From the NCBI GenBank assembly GCA_902493515.1, contig CABUPE010000001.1:62001-126000 (forward strand): 64,000 nt of DNA, written 5' to 3'. This DNA comes from an uncultured Collinsella sp. GTDB taxonomy: Bacteria > Actinomycetota > Coriobacteriia > Coriobacteriales > Coriobacteriaceae. Shown piece after piece: positions 51,416 through 60,514 of this stretch (positions within the stretch are counted from its first letter, which is position 1; the number at the start of each line of letters is the position of its first letter). The notes under the pieces were generated by a model. It had not been told where the DNA came from. It made no database searches and saw nothing but the letters and a program-made list of their open reading frames with translations. A program made the position numbers and the translations under genes.

Positions 51416-52492
51416 ATGAGTCTGATTGATGATCTGGTCAAACTCGAGGAAGAGGCCAAGGAGCTCGTCACTAGCGCCGACGACGCCGCCAAGCTCGAGG
51501 CTGCGCGCGTTGAGCTGCTCGGTCGCAAGGGCCGTATCACCGGCCTGATGCGCATGATGGGCAAGCTCGCCCCCGAGGATCGTCCCATGATGGGCAAACG
51601 CGCCAACGAGATGCGCCAGCTGATCGAGGGCATGCTCGACGAGCGCACCACCGAGATGAAGGCCGCCGCCCTCAAGCACGCACTCGAGCACGAGGCCGTC
51701 GACATCACGCTGCCGGGCATCCGTCCGCAGATCGGTCACCAGCACCTGATCAAGCAGATCATCGAGGAGGCCGAGGACATCTTCTGCGGCATCGGCTACA
51801 CCGTCGAGTCCGGCCCCATGGTCGATACCTCCTACTACAACTTCACCGCGCTCAACGCGCCCATGGATCACCCGAGCCGCTCGGCTCGCGACACGTTCTA
51901 TGTGGTCGACAACAACCCCGGTAGCGTCGCGCACCCCGAGGCTCACGCCCACGGCGAGTCCGACGTGCTGCTGCGCACCCAGACCTCGGGCGTGCAGATC
52001 CACACCATGGAGTCGCAAAAGCCGCCCATCTACATGATCTGCCCGGGCACCGTCTATCGTCCCGACACGGCCGACGCCTGCCACCTGCCGCAGTTCAACC
52101 AGATTGAGGGCCTGGTCGTCGACGAGGGTATCACCTTTGGCGATCTTAAGGGCACGCTCGACTACTTTGTTAAGTGCATGTTTGGTGAGGATCGCAAGAC
52201 GCGCTATCGCCCGCACTTCTTCCCCTTCACCGAGCCTTCCTGCGAGGTGGACGTGAGCTGCCACGTCTGCGGCGGCAAGGGCTGCAACTTCTGCAAGCAC
52301 AGCGGCTGGATCGAGATTCTGGGCTGCGGCATGGTCGACCCCAACGTCCTGATCAACTGTGGCATCGACCCCGAGAAGTACACCGGCTTCGCCTTTGGTA
52401 TTGGCGCCGAGCGCGTCGCGGCACTACGCTACGACCTGCCCGACCTCAGAACTCTCATGACGGGTGATATGCGCTTCTTGAATCAGTTCTAG
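51416..52492 (+). CDS. pheS: Phenylalanine--tRNA ligase alpha subunit
   Basis: A 358-residue class II synthetase subunit. N-terminal coiled coil (about 1-90), motif 2 around HTMESQKPPIYMICPGTVYR, FFPFTEPSCEVDV, and motif 3 GFAFGIGAERVAALRY. Unusual but known in the family is the CHVCGGKGCNFCKHSGW insertion. GAAAGGGAAG upstream. Controlled by the T-box. Confidence 0.96.
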   Translation: MSLIDDLVKLEEEAKELVTSADDAAKLEAARVELLGRKGRITGLMRMMGKLAPEDRPMMGKRANEMRQLIEGMLDERTTEMKAAALKHALEHEAVDITLPGIRPQIGHQHLIKQIIEEAEDIFCGIGYTVESGPMVDTSYYNFTALNAPMDHPSRSARDTFYVVDNNPGSVAHPEAHAHGESDVLLRTQTSGVQIHTMESQKPPIYMICPGTVYRPDTADACHLPQFNQIEGLVVDEGITFGDLKGTLDYFVKCMFGEDRKTRYRPHFFPFTEPSCEVDVSCHVCGGKGCNFCKHSGWIEILGCGMVDPNVLINCGIDPEKYTGFAFGIGAERVAALRYDLPDLRTLMTGDMRFLNQF

Positions 52493-52608
52493 GCTGCGGC
52501 TTGCCCAAGCACGGCACCTCGGCGCTCATTCGTCGCTTGCGTACCAAAGTACGCGGCGCTCCTCTTTCGGGCCGATCTGCCGCACTTGGACAACCCTCGC
52601 TTTGTAAG
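52493..52608 (+). repeat. Post-stop element, related type, after pheS
   Basis: Starts at the pheS stop. It shares GCGTACC-AAGTACGC and CTCCTCTTTC with copy B at 27313 but has other outer stems (GGCTTGCCCAAG; GCGGCTTG..CCGC). It lies between pheS and pheT, so readthrough must occur here. Confidence 0.55.
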
Positions 52609-52676
52609 GAATGTTCACAAAGTTGAAGTTTCCACCTGCATCTCTTCGCAGGCTTTCAGTATGAAAGGAGAGCTAG

Positions 52677-55130
52677 ATGCGTGTTTCTTACGACTGGCTC
52701 AAGACCATGATCGATATTCCGGAGGATCCCAAGACCCTTTCGGACGAATATATCCGTACCGGCACCGAGGTCGAGGCGATCGACACCGTGGGCGAGTCCT
52801 TCGACCACGTGGTGACCGCCAAGGTGCTCACCAAGACCCCGCACCCCGATAGCGACCACATGTATGTGTGCTCGGTCGACGTGGGTGACAAGAACCTCGA
52901 CGCCGACGGCAACCCCGCTCCGCTGCAGATCGTCTGCGGCGCGCAGAACTTCGAGGCCGGCGACCACATCGTCACGGCCATGATTGGCGCCGTGCTTCCC
53001 GGCGACGTTAAGATCAAGAAGAGCAAGCTTCGCGGCGTCGTGTCCATGGGCATGAACTGCTCCGCGCGCGAGCTCGGCTTGGGCGGCGACCACTCCGGCA
53101 TCATGATCCTGCCCGAGGATACGCCCTGCGGCATGCCGTTTGCCGAGTACGTGGGCTCGAGCGACACCGTGCTCGACTGCGAGATCACGCCCAACCGTCC
53201 CGATTGCCTGTCCATGATCGGCATGGCCCGCGAGACCGGCGCCATCTTCGACCGCGATTTCCACGTTGAGCTGCCCGCCATCAAGGCCGAGACCGGCCGC
53301 GCGACCGACGACGAGCTTTCGGTCGAGATTGCCGACGAGGGCCTGTGCGACCGCTACGTTGCCCGCATCGTGCGCAACGTCAAGGTCGGCCCGTCGCCCG
53401 ACTGGATGGTCAAGCGCCTTAACGCCTTGGGCGTGCGCCCGCACAACAACATCGTCGACATCACCAACTATGTGATGATGCTCACCGGTCAGCCGCTGCA
53501 CGCCTTTGACCTGGACACCTTTGCCGAGCGCGATGGCCACCGTCGTGTGGTGGTTCGCGCCGCCCAGCAGGACGAGAAGTTCACGACGCTCGACGGCGAG
53601 GAGCGCACGCTTGACGCCGGCATGGGCCTCATCACCGACGGCGAGCGCCCCGTGGCGTTGGCCGGCGTTATGGGTGGCATGGATTCCGAGATCGAGGACG
53701 ATACCGTTGACGTGATGGTCGAGAGCGCCTGCTTCAATGCCGGCCGCACCTCGCACACCAGCCGCGACCTTTCGCTGATCTCCGACGCCTCCATTCGCTT
53801 TGAGCGCCAGGTCGACGAGACCGGCTGCGTGGATGTCGCCAACGTTACCTGCGCGCTGATCGAGGAGATCGCCGGCGGCGAGGTTGCTCCCGGCTATGTC
53901 GACGTTTTCCCCGCGCCCAAGACCATCGACAGCATTAAGCTGCGCCTGGCCCGCGTGCACGCCATCTGCGGTGCCGACATCGAGCCCGACTTTATCGAGC
54001 GCTCGCTCACCCGCCTGGGCTGCACCGTCGAGCGCGACGGCGAGGACTTTATGGTCACGCCGCCGAGCTTCCGTCCCGACCTGCCGCGTGAGATCGACCT
54101 GATCGAGGAGGTTCTGCGCCTGTGGGGCATGGGTCGCGTCACGGCGACCATTCCGGCTGCCAAGAACCACATCGGCGGTCTGACGCGCGAGCAGAAGCTT
54201 ACCCGCAAGGTTGGCGAGATCCAGCGCGCCTGTGGCCTCAACGAGACCACGACCTTTGGCTTTGCCGCCCCGGGCGACCTGGAGAAGATTGGCATGTCCA
54301 CCGAGGGCCGCGGCTGCCCCGTGGTTCTCATGAATCCGCTGGTGGCCGAGCAGACCGAGATGCGTCGTTCGCTGCTGCCGGGCCTGCTGCAGTCCGTGGC
54401 CTACAACGAGGCGCACGGTACGCCCAACGTGCACCTGTACGAGGTCGGCAGCCTGTTCCACGGTCGCGAGAACGCCAGCCTGCCCAAGGAGACCAAGTCC
54501 GTGGCGGGTGTGCTCTCGGGCCAGTGGAGCGAGCGGTCCTGGAACATGAAGTACCGCAAGCTGCGCTTCTTCTTTGGCAAGGGCATTGTCGAGGAGCTGC
54601 TTGCTCAGCTGCGCATCGAGAAGGTTCGCTTCCGTCCCGTCGAGGGCGAGGGCTATGCCTTCTTGCAGCCGGGTCGCGCCGCCGAGGTTCTGTCCGGCGG
54701 TACCGTGCTGGGCTGGGTTGGCGAGATTCACCCCGAGGCGCGCGAGGCTATGGGCATTGACGAGGTTGTCGTTGCCTTTGAGCTCGACCTGGACAAGCTG
54801 ATCAAGGGCGCCCGCAACCAGGAGAACTACCGTGAGTTCTCGCAGTACCCGGCCGTTGAGCACGATCTGGCTATCGTAGTCGACAACACTGTGACCTGCG
54901 AGGATCTTGAGCGTCGTATTACCAGCGCCGGAGGCAAGCTTCTCGAGGGCGTGCGTCTGTTCGACGTCTACCGCGATCCCATCCGCGTCGGAGCGGGCAA
55001 GAAGTCCATGGCCTTTGCGCTTACGTATCGCTCCGACGACCACACGCTTACCAGCGAAGAGGTCGAAAAGGCGCACCAGAAGATCGTTACCAAGGTGTGC
55101 AAGGGCGTAAACGGCGAGGTCCGCGGCTAG
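52677..55130 (+). CDS. pheT: Phenylalanine--tRNA ligase beta subunit
   Basis: A 817-residue subunit: tRNA-binding OB domain (about 40-155; KTPHPDSDHMYVCSVDVG), B5 domain, B3/B4 editing domain and the C-terminal anticodon-binding FDX domain (FSQYPAVEHDLAIVVD, ADDHTLTSEEVEKAHQKI-like end). Length is normal. AAAGGAGAG upstream. Same operon as pheS. Confidence 0.96.
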   Translation: MRVSYDWLKTMIDIPEDPKTLSDEYIRTGTEVEAIDTVGESFDHVVTAKVLTKTPHPDSDHMYVCSVDVGDKNLDADGNPAPLQIVCGAQNFEAGDHIVTAMIGAVLPGDVKIKKSKLRGVVSMGMNCSARELGLGGDHSGIMILPEDTPCGMPFAEYVGSSDTVLDCEITPNRPDCLSMIGMARETGAIFDRDFHVELPAIKAETGRATDDELSVEIADEGLCDRYVARIVRNVKVGPSPDWMVKRLNALGVRPHNNIVDITNYVMMLTGQPLHAFDLDTFAERDGHRRVVVRAAQQDEKFTTLDGEERTLDAGMGLITDGERPVALAGVMGGMDSEIEDDTVDVMVESACFNAGRTSHTSRDLSLISDASIRFERQVDETGCVDVANVTCALIEEIAGGEVAPGYVDVFPAPKTIDSIKLRLARVHAICGADIEPDFIERSLTRLGCTVERDGEDFMVTPPSFRPDLPREIDLIEEVLRLWGMGRVTATIPAAKNHIGGLTREQKLTRKVGEIQRACGLNETTTFGFAAPGDLEKIGMSTEGRGCPVVLMNPLVAEQTEMRRSLLPGLLQSVAYNEAHGTPNVHLYEVGSLFHGRENASLPKETKSVAGVLSGQWSERSWNMKYRKLRFFFGKGIVEELLAQLRIEKVRFRPVEGEGYAFLQPGRAAEVLSGGTVLGWVGEIHPEAREAMGIDEVVVAFELDLDKLIKGARNQENYREFSQYPAVEHDLAIVVDNTVTCEDLERRITSAGGKLLEGVRLFDVYRDPIRVGAGKKSMAFALTYRSDDHTLTSEEVEKAHQKIVTKVCKGVNGEVRG

Positions 55131-55237
55131 GTCCTGCGCCGGATATAGGCCAGCGTCGGCTGCCGCCGAGTCTTACGTGACTGCTGTTTTCGGTATAAGG
55201 CACCGTTGAGCCTGCATATATGACACGCGCATTACAT

Positions 55238-55272
55238 AACGGCGTGCTGCTTTGTCGGCAGTGCGCCGTTTT
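55238..55272 (+). terminator. Terminator after pheT
   Basis: AACGGCGTGCTGC, loop TTTG, TCGGCAGTGCGCCGTT with minor mismatches, then TTT. Confidence 0.65.
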
Positions 55273-55290
55273 GCTATGATAGCCCGCGGC

Positions 55291-55318
55291 GTGTTACGAA
55301 TCTGACATTACGTAACAC
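55291..55318 (+). promoter_or_regulatory. Palindromic operator before cbiM
   Basis: GTGTTACG and CGTAACAC (8-bp arms, 12-base spacer) lie just downstream of a -10-like TATGAT (55275-55280). A related ATTACATAACG is at about 55231. Suits a metal-responsive repressor of the Ni/Co importer. Confidence 0.5.
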
Positions 55319-55375
55319 TGGAAAGGTGATTCAAGCGGCGTTGCAATTCCGTGCGCCGATAACCGGGAGGCGTAC

Positions 55376-56461
55376 ATGCACATTCCAGATAATTATCTGT
55401 CCCCGCAGACCGATGCCGTTATGGCGGTGGCGATGGTGCCCGTTTGGATCCACTGCATCAAAAAGGTGCGCGCCACGCTCGATCGCGAGCACATGGCGTT
55501 CCTGGGCATCTGCGCCGCGTTCTCCTTCCTGCTCATGATGTTCAACGTGCCGCTGCCTGGCGGCACCACAGGCCACGCCGTCGGCGGCGCGCTCATCGCG
55601 CTGCTGCTGGGTCCCGAGGCCGCTGCCATCGCGGTTTCGGTCGCGCTGGCGCTGCAGGCGCTGCTGTTTGGCGACGGCGGCGTCCTGTCCTTTGGCGCCA
55701 ACTGCTTTAACATGGCCTTCGTGCTGCCGTTTGCCGCTGCTGTCGTGTTCCGTGCGCTCAACAGCCGTTTGCACGACAAGAGCTGGGGCACCTCGGTTTC
55801 GGCCATCGTAAGCGGCTGGGTCGGCCTGTGCCTGGCGGCCCTGTGCGCGGCAATCGAGTTTGGTATTCAGCCGATGCTCTTTACCAACGCTTCGGGTGCG
55901 CCACTGTACTGCCCCTTCCCGCTGCCTATTGCTATCCCTGCCATGATGATTCCGCATATGCTGGTTGCCGGCGTGGTCGAGGGCGTGGCGACGGCCGCCA
56001 TCTACGGTTTCATTAAGAAGACGGCGCCGAGCATTATCGTCGGGCCCGAGGCCGTCGATGGCCAGCTTGCTGCCGAGGGCACTGCCGCCAAGAAGACTTC
56101 CCTGATTCCCACGATTATTCTGGTCGCCGTGCTTGTCGTGGCTACGCCGCTCGGCTTGCTTGCTACCGGTGACGCCTGGGGCGAGTGGGACGCTGAGGGC
56201 GCCGCGACTGCCGTTCAGGAGGCTGGTGACGACAGTCTGCAGGCTTCGGTCGGCCTCGATACTCCGACCTTTGCCGACGCTCTGCCTACGGGTGATTACC
56301 TGCAGGCCTATTCCGAGGAGCAGGGTCTCGGCTTTGCCGGTCGGGCTGCCATGTATATCCTGTCCGGCGTGATTGGCGTGGCGGTGCTCACCATCGCATT
56401 CCGTCTGATCTCGCTGACGGTCAAGGAAAGCGGTGCTCATGGCGATGGTCGAGCTGCCTAG
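55376..56461 (+). CDS. cbiM: Ni/Co ECF transporter CbiM, fused to a CbiN-like tail
   Basis: A 361-residue substrate-binding membrane component of an ECF-type nickel or cobalt importer. The N-terminal MHIPDNYL carries the metal-coordinating His2. About seven spans follow (PGGTTGHAVGGAL, FGDGGVLSFGANCFNMAF). After residue 235 comes a spacer and VVATPLGLLATGDAWGEWDAEG plus one final span, which resembles the small subunit CbiN/NikN fused on. Overlaps the next gene by 23 bases. Confidence 0.88.
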   Translation: MHIPDNYLSPQTDAVMAVAMVPVWIHCIKKVRATLDREHMAFLGICAAFSFLLMMFNVPLPGGTTGHAVGGALIALLLGPEAAAIAVSVALALQALLFGDGGVLSFGANCFNMAFVLPFAAAVVFRALNSRLHDKSWGTSVSAIVSGWVGLCLAALCAAIEFGIQPMLFTNASGAPLYCPFPLPIAIPAMMIPHMLVAGVVEGVATAAIYGFIKKTAPSIIVGPEAVDGQLAAEGTAAKKTSLIPTIILVAVLVVATPLGLLATGDAWGEWDAEGAATAVQEAGDDSLQASVGLDTPTFADALPTGDYLQAYSEEQGLGFAGRAAMYILSGVIGVAVLTIAFRLISLTVKESGAHGDGRAA

Positions 56462-57275
56462 CTGGCTTGCGGCCGAGCAGCGTTACGAGCCCACGGGCGC
56501 TCGTCATCGCGTGATGCAAAAGAACGTCCTGCACCTGGCGAGCCTGCTTGAGCGGGTTCGCCTGGGTGGAGGCGCGCACGAGGGCGGGTCGATGGTCGAC
56601 CGCGCCCTTTCTTGCGTTTCGGCTCCGGTGCGCCTGGTGGGGATATTCGTTTGCGTCCTGTGCGTGTGCCTGACACAAAGCCCGCTGTACCTCATGTTGA
56701 TGGCGGCCATTGCGCTGGTGCTCGTTGCCGTGCGTCCCGTACGCGGGCTGCGCGCGACCTTTGTGCCGGCGCTTGGCGCCGCGGGGCTCGCAGTGGTTTT
56801 GGCGCTGCCTGCCCTGCTGCTGGGTGCTTCCGCTACGGGCGCCATGCTCAAGATTGCGCTCAAGACCTTCATTAATGTGTCGCTGGTGCTGGGCGTTTCG
56901 TGGACCCTCACGTGGAGCCGCATGTCGGCGGCGCTCAAGATGCTGCATCTACCCGACGAAGTTATCTTTACGTTTGATATGGCGCTCAAGCACATCGAGG
57001 TGCTGGGTCGTACGGCGCACGATCTGTGCGAATCGGTCATGCTGCGCAGCGTTGGCCGTGCGCCCGAGGGATTTTCGCGTACCGATTCGATCGCGGGTAT
57101 CATGGGCATGACCTTTATCAAGGCGATGAAATGCAGCCGCGCGATGGACGAGGCTATGCTTTGCCGCGGCTTTGCCGGTGCGTATCCGGCTCCCGCGCGC
57201 GCCAGGTTTGGCTGGCGCGATGCGGCCTATGCGGCCGGCGTGGCGCTGCTGACAGTGTTGTGCGCCGTGCTGTAG
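56439..57275 (+). CDS. cbiQ: ECF transporter transmembrane protein CbiQ
   Basis: A 278-residue coupling protein of the ECF importer. Membrane spans lie at about 65-150 and near the C-terminus; the cytoplasmic coupling helices have ALKMLHLPDEV and AMDEAMLCRGF, corresponding to the Ala-Arg-Gly motifs of EcfT proteins. ATG 56439 is eight bases from AAGGAAAG inside cbiM; 56433 and 56445 are alternatives. Confidence 0.85.
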   Translation: MAMVELPSWLAAEQRYEPTGARHRVMQKNVLHLASLLERVRLGGGAHEGGSMVDRALSCVSAPVRLVGIFVCVLCVCLTQSPLYLMLMAAIALVLVAVRPVRGLRATFVPALGAAGLAVVLALPALLLGASATGAMLKIALKTFINVSLVLGVSWTLTWSRMSAALKMLHLPDEVIFTFDMALKHIEVLGRTAHDLCESVMLRSVGRAPEGFSRTDSIAGIMGMTFIKAMKCSRAMDEAMLCRGFAGAYPAPARARFGWRDAAYAAGVALLTVLCAVL

Positions 57276-57303
57276 GCGCTGCTGGTTCCGACTGGGGATG
57301 CAA

Positions 57304-58092
57304 ATGGGGAAGGGCGACGTTTTGACGATCGATATGAATAGTGCGGCGGGCACGAACGGTGTGGGCGGCGCCGAGGTCGTTCCGCTCATCGAGCTGCGCG
57401 ACGTGGTGTTCTCCTATGCGGGGCATACGGTTGTCGATGGCGTGTCGCTGCAGGTCGATCGTGGTGAACTCGTTGCCCTGCTCGGTCCCAACGGCTGCGG
57501 CAAGACGACGATTATGCGTCTTATTAACGGCCTTGAACTCGCGGACGCAGGGGCATACCTGTTTGACGGGCACGTGGTCGATGCGGCGTATCTGAAGGAT
57601 TCTGCTGCTGCTCAGAAGTTCCACCAGCGCGTGGGCTTCGTATTTCAAAACGCCGATGCCCAGCTGTTCTGCGCCACGGTGGGCGAGGAAGTTGCTTTTG
57701 GTCCCGCGCAGATGGGTCTGCCGGCAGACGAGCTCGAGCGCCGCGTGCGCGATGCCATGGAACTGTTTCAAGTTGCCGACCTGGTCGATGCCTCGCCCTA
57801 TCAGCTTTCGGGTGGGCAAAAGAAGCGTGTGGCGCTGGCGGCAGTCGTATCGATGAACCCCGATATCTTGGTTCTCGACGAACCCACCAATGGGCTCGAC
57901 GAGGATTCATGCGACATCGTGGTCAATTTCTTGCTGGCTTATGTCGCGGCGGGTAAGACGGTCTTGATGAGCACGCATCACCAGGATTTGGTGCGACGCC
58001 TGGGTGCCCGTGCAATCTATATCGATCGATATCACCATGTGGTCGAGGCGCCTTCGCCGTCGTATGGAACCGAAAGCGGTGCTACGGACTAG
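57304..58092 (+). CDS. cbiO: ECF transporter ATPase CbiO
   Basis: A 262-residue ABC ATPase: Walker A GPNGCGKTT, Q-loop FVFQNADAQLFCATVGEEVAFGP, signature LSGGQKKRVALA, Walker B ILVLDEPTNGLD, switch His in MSTHHQD. It powers CbiMQ, probably as a homodimer. The start is not certain: ATG 57298 or 57304; the GGGG upstream is better spaced for 57304. Last gene of the operon. Confidence 0.88.
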   Translation: MGKGDVLTIDMNSAAGTNGVGGAEVVPLIELRDVVFSYAGHTVVDGVSLQVDRGELVALLGPNGCGKTTIMRLINGLELADAGAYLFDGHVVDAAYLKDSAAAQKFHQRVGFVFQNADAQLFCATVGEEVAFGPAQMGLPADELERRVRDAMELFQVADLVDASPYQLSGGQKKRVALAAVVSMNPDILVLDEPTNGLDEDSCDIVVNFLLAYVAAGKTVLMSTHHQDLVRRLGARAIYIDRYHHVVEAPSPSYGTESGATD

Positions 58093-58172
58093 TTGCTGCG
58101 TAGAGCGTGCGTAGCCGCCTGCGCGGCTTTGCCGTGATGGTATAGTTATCCAGGTTTTTTATGGGGGTGGCT

Positions 58173-59021
58173 ATGCCAAGCTGGAACATTCATATCGCTC
58201 AGACGGAGCGTTTGCTGGAGCGCACTGGTGCGCTTGCCAATAGCGTGCGCGACCGCAATGCCTTTTTGTTTGGCTGCGTGGTTCCGGATATCTTCGTGGG
58301 CTATATGGTCCCTGGCATCGCCGATCCCATCCCGTACCGCATTACGCACTTTGCAAAGCCTGAGCCTATCCCTAAGCCTCGTGAGCATGAGTTCTGGGAT
58401 ACCTATGTGGCACCGTTGCTTAAAAGTTCGCCCACCGGTGCGCCAGCCGCGGCGACCTCGATTATCGAGGAGCGCGAGCGACTGAACCGCGTGCACTATC
58501 CCCAGCGCTACAAGGATGCCGAGCCGGTTGCCGGTCCCCGCGCCTGTGAGTTCTCGCTTGCGTCCGAAGATGTGGCACAGTCGTTGCTCGATTTGACACT
58601 GGGTGTCTGGTCGCATCTGGTGGCCGATACCGTATGGAATACGCGCGTGAATCAGTACCTGGAGGCGCATGGCGGCAAGCCGTGCGAGGAGTTCCGCATT
58701 AAAAAGCAAGGCGACTTTGACTGGTTTGGCAAGACGCTCGGCATTGTTTCGATTCCGCGCGCGACCGATCGCCTGTATACTGCGGCGACGCGTTTTGGGC
58801 AGTATCCCATCCATAAGGAGTATGTGCTCAAGACCATCGGCGTTATGCACGAGATCGTGCGAGAAAACCCCGGTGAGCCCGACCATCCGCCATACCGCCT
58901 GCTGACCGAGGAGTTCTTCGACGCGACGTTTACCGAGGTGATCGAGCTGACCGAGGCGGGTTTTGCCGCCCGTGTCGAATCGCCCGATGTGCCTGCGCTG
59001 CCCCTGATTGCTAGCTGCTAG
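58173..59021 (+). CDS. Zinc-dependent phospholipase C-like protein
   Basis: A 282-residue protein starting MPSWNIHI, with NAFLFGCVVPDIFVGYM, ITHF and LGVWSHLVADTVWN: His and Asp residues in the spacing of the zinc-dependent phospholipase C / HD-like fold. No signal peptide, so likely cytoplasmic. Substrate unknown. ATG 58173 follows GGGGGTGG. The stop overlaps the end of the convergent gene by four bases. Confidence 0.55.
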   Translation: MPSWNIHIAQTERLLERTGALANSVRDRNAFLFGCVVPDIFVGYMVPGIADPIPYRITHFAKPEPIPKPREHEFWDTYVAPLLKSSPTGAPAAATSIIEERERLNRVHYPQRYKDAEPVAGPRACEFSLASEDVAQSLLDLTLGVWSHLVADTVWNTRVNQYLEAHGGKPCEEFRIKKQGDFDWFGKTLGIVSIPRATDRLYTAATRFGQYPIHKEYVLKTIGVMHEIVRENPGEPDHPPYRLLTEEFFDATFTEVIELTEAGFAARVESPDVPALPLIASC

Positions 59022-60091
59022 CTGGCCGGCCCGGCAGTGAATAGCTCAACCCAATCGACAAGTAGCTCTTGCCGTAAGGTATCTTCGGCAATGCGCTCCT
59101 GTTTTGTCTTTGGGATGTGGGGAAGCCCGGCCTTTTTATGGATGAGCTCGGCTATGTGGTCGAAGCTCTTCTTCTCCTTGATCTGGTCATAGGTAATTTG
59201 GATGACGTCGTAGCCCATGCTTGTGAGTGCGGTGGCGCGCTCGGCATCGGAGAGGCTCGCGGCTTCGCTGTCGTGGGCAGAGCGGCCTTGGCATTCCAGA
59301 ATGACGCCCATGCTGTCGGTGGCGCTTTCGATGAGGATATCGGCGTAGCAGCAGGTTTTGTCATACAGCGAACGTGCGGCTTCACTGAGCGGGATGCGCG
59401 CGTTGTTGGCGATCTCGATGCCCTGGCCGCCCTCGTCGCGGGGGAGCGAGATAAGCATGGAGGTCTGTACTTCGAAGGGCGAGGCGGCCTGCCCCGTCAT
59501 GTGCTCGGCCGCCCAGCGCAGTTGTTTGACGCCGCGCAGGCCTGCGGCTTGCTTGGCGAACGCGGCGATATCCGTTGCGGTAAGAAGCGGCGTGCGCTTC
59601 CACAAGTTGGTGTCATTGCCCTTGGTGTCGTTAACTCGCTCCCAGCCGCAGTTGGGTGGAATGAACTTAAGCGAAATAGCTTCATCGAGTTGTTGTTGCG
59701 TTCGCTCGCAGGGCTTAAACACTGCAAAGGAGCCGCACATCTCGTAGCACGCCATGAGTAACTGGTTGCGTGAGACCTGCGTGGCAAGGCTGAGCAGCGT
59801 GAACTCCGGTGACGTGACATCAAACCCATGTTCAGTCTGCCTAAACGACCCCGGAGGTGGTTCTTGGGTCAGGAGGTGCGATTTAAACAGGCTTCGCGAC
59901 CCGGATTGTGCCCGAGTGAATACAAGCCTGTGAAGTGGTGCGTGAAGCAGGTCTTTTACAACTGCATGACTTCCGAGGCCACAACATCTGCGATCCATAT
60001 TGCCAAGGCTAATGGCGGGGTAAAGGCCTAATACCTGCGGCGGGATGCGGTAGTAGTTAAAGGCGGATTGCCCACAAAGCGTCAGGTCCAT
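59018..60091 (-). CDS. Unknown protein with a putative C-terminal nuclease fold
   Basis: A 357-residue protein. The N-terminal 80 residues (FNYYRIPPQVLGLYP) look like the AbiEi/DUF559-type lead part. The C-terminal 110 residues hold YADILIESATDSMGVILECQGRSAH and ALTSMGYDVIQITYDQI, i.e. the D..ExQ core and terminal beta-strand of VSR/DUF559-like PD-(D/E)XK proteins. GGAGGG precedes the start at 60091. Many Coriobacteriia carry such singletons; role unknown, defence possible. Confidence 0.5.
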   Translation of the reverse strand: MDLTLCGQSAFNYYRIPPQVLGLYPAISLGNMDRRCCGLGSHAVVKDLLHAPLHRLVFTRAQSGSRSLFKSHLLTQEPPPGSFRQTEHGFDVTSPEFTLLSLATQVSRNQLLMACYEMCGSFAVFKPCERTQQQLDEAISLKFIPPNCGWERVNDTKGNDTNLWKRTPLLTATDIAAFAKQAAGLRGVKQLRWAAEHMTGQAASPFEVQTSMLISLPRDEGGQGIEIANNARIPLSEAARSLYDKTCCYADILIESATDSMGVILECQGRSAHDSEAASLSDAERATALTSMGYDVIQITYDQIKEKKSFDHIAELIHKKAGLPHIPKTKQERIAEDTLRQELLVDWVELFTAGPAS

Positions 60092-60145
60092 AATGCCCTC
60101 CTGGCCGAAATCATCTCTTTGAAGCGAGTGATGCCAGCGTCAATC

Positions 60146-60269
60146 CGGAAGTATGCGGCAAAATCTGAACCCTATGAGCGGACCTGGCTTTTGAGGCTAG
60201 TTTATCAGGCATTTTGTTGCGAAAAAACAGGGTGTGCTCGGAGGTTCCAGAATTTGCCGCATACTTCCG
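60146..60269. repeat. Near-perfect 26-bp inverted repeat
   Basis: CGGAAGTATGCGGCAAAATC.. (60146-60171) and its near complement (60243-60269, one extra base and one mismatch) bracket a 71-base loop. It fills the gene-free stretch 60092-60514 together with the pyk terminator; nothing else is seen there. Confidence 0.7.
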
Positions 60270-60449
60270 AAAACCAGGTCGATTTGGTTCTTGCTAAAAC
60301 GATTTATCAGCCCTGTGTGAGGTGTGGGTTTGCCACCGGGCGAACACTTTTAGCGCTTGGGGCTTTATTTTTTGGGCCTCGAAGGGTGGATTTCGCGCTT
60401 TTGGTAAAGAAATGAGTGCGTGTTTTGCCGTGCGGCGGCATTGGCACAG

Positions 60450-60489
60450 AAAAAGGGCCCGGAAGGCGAAGCCTTCCGGGCCCTTTGCA
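60450..60489 (-). terminator. Terminator of pyk
   Basis: AAAGGGCCCGGAAGGC, loop GAA/TTC, GCCTTCCGGGCCCTTT, with a T-run on the minus strand. Confidence 0.92.
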
Positions 60490-60514
60490 ATGCAAGTATG
60501 CTTGCAAGTGCGTT

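Noticed and set aside
55131..55375. Cobalamin riboswitch before cbiM
   Set aside because: No B12-box-like sequence is visible; the stretch is explained by the pheT terminator and a palindrome.
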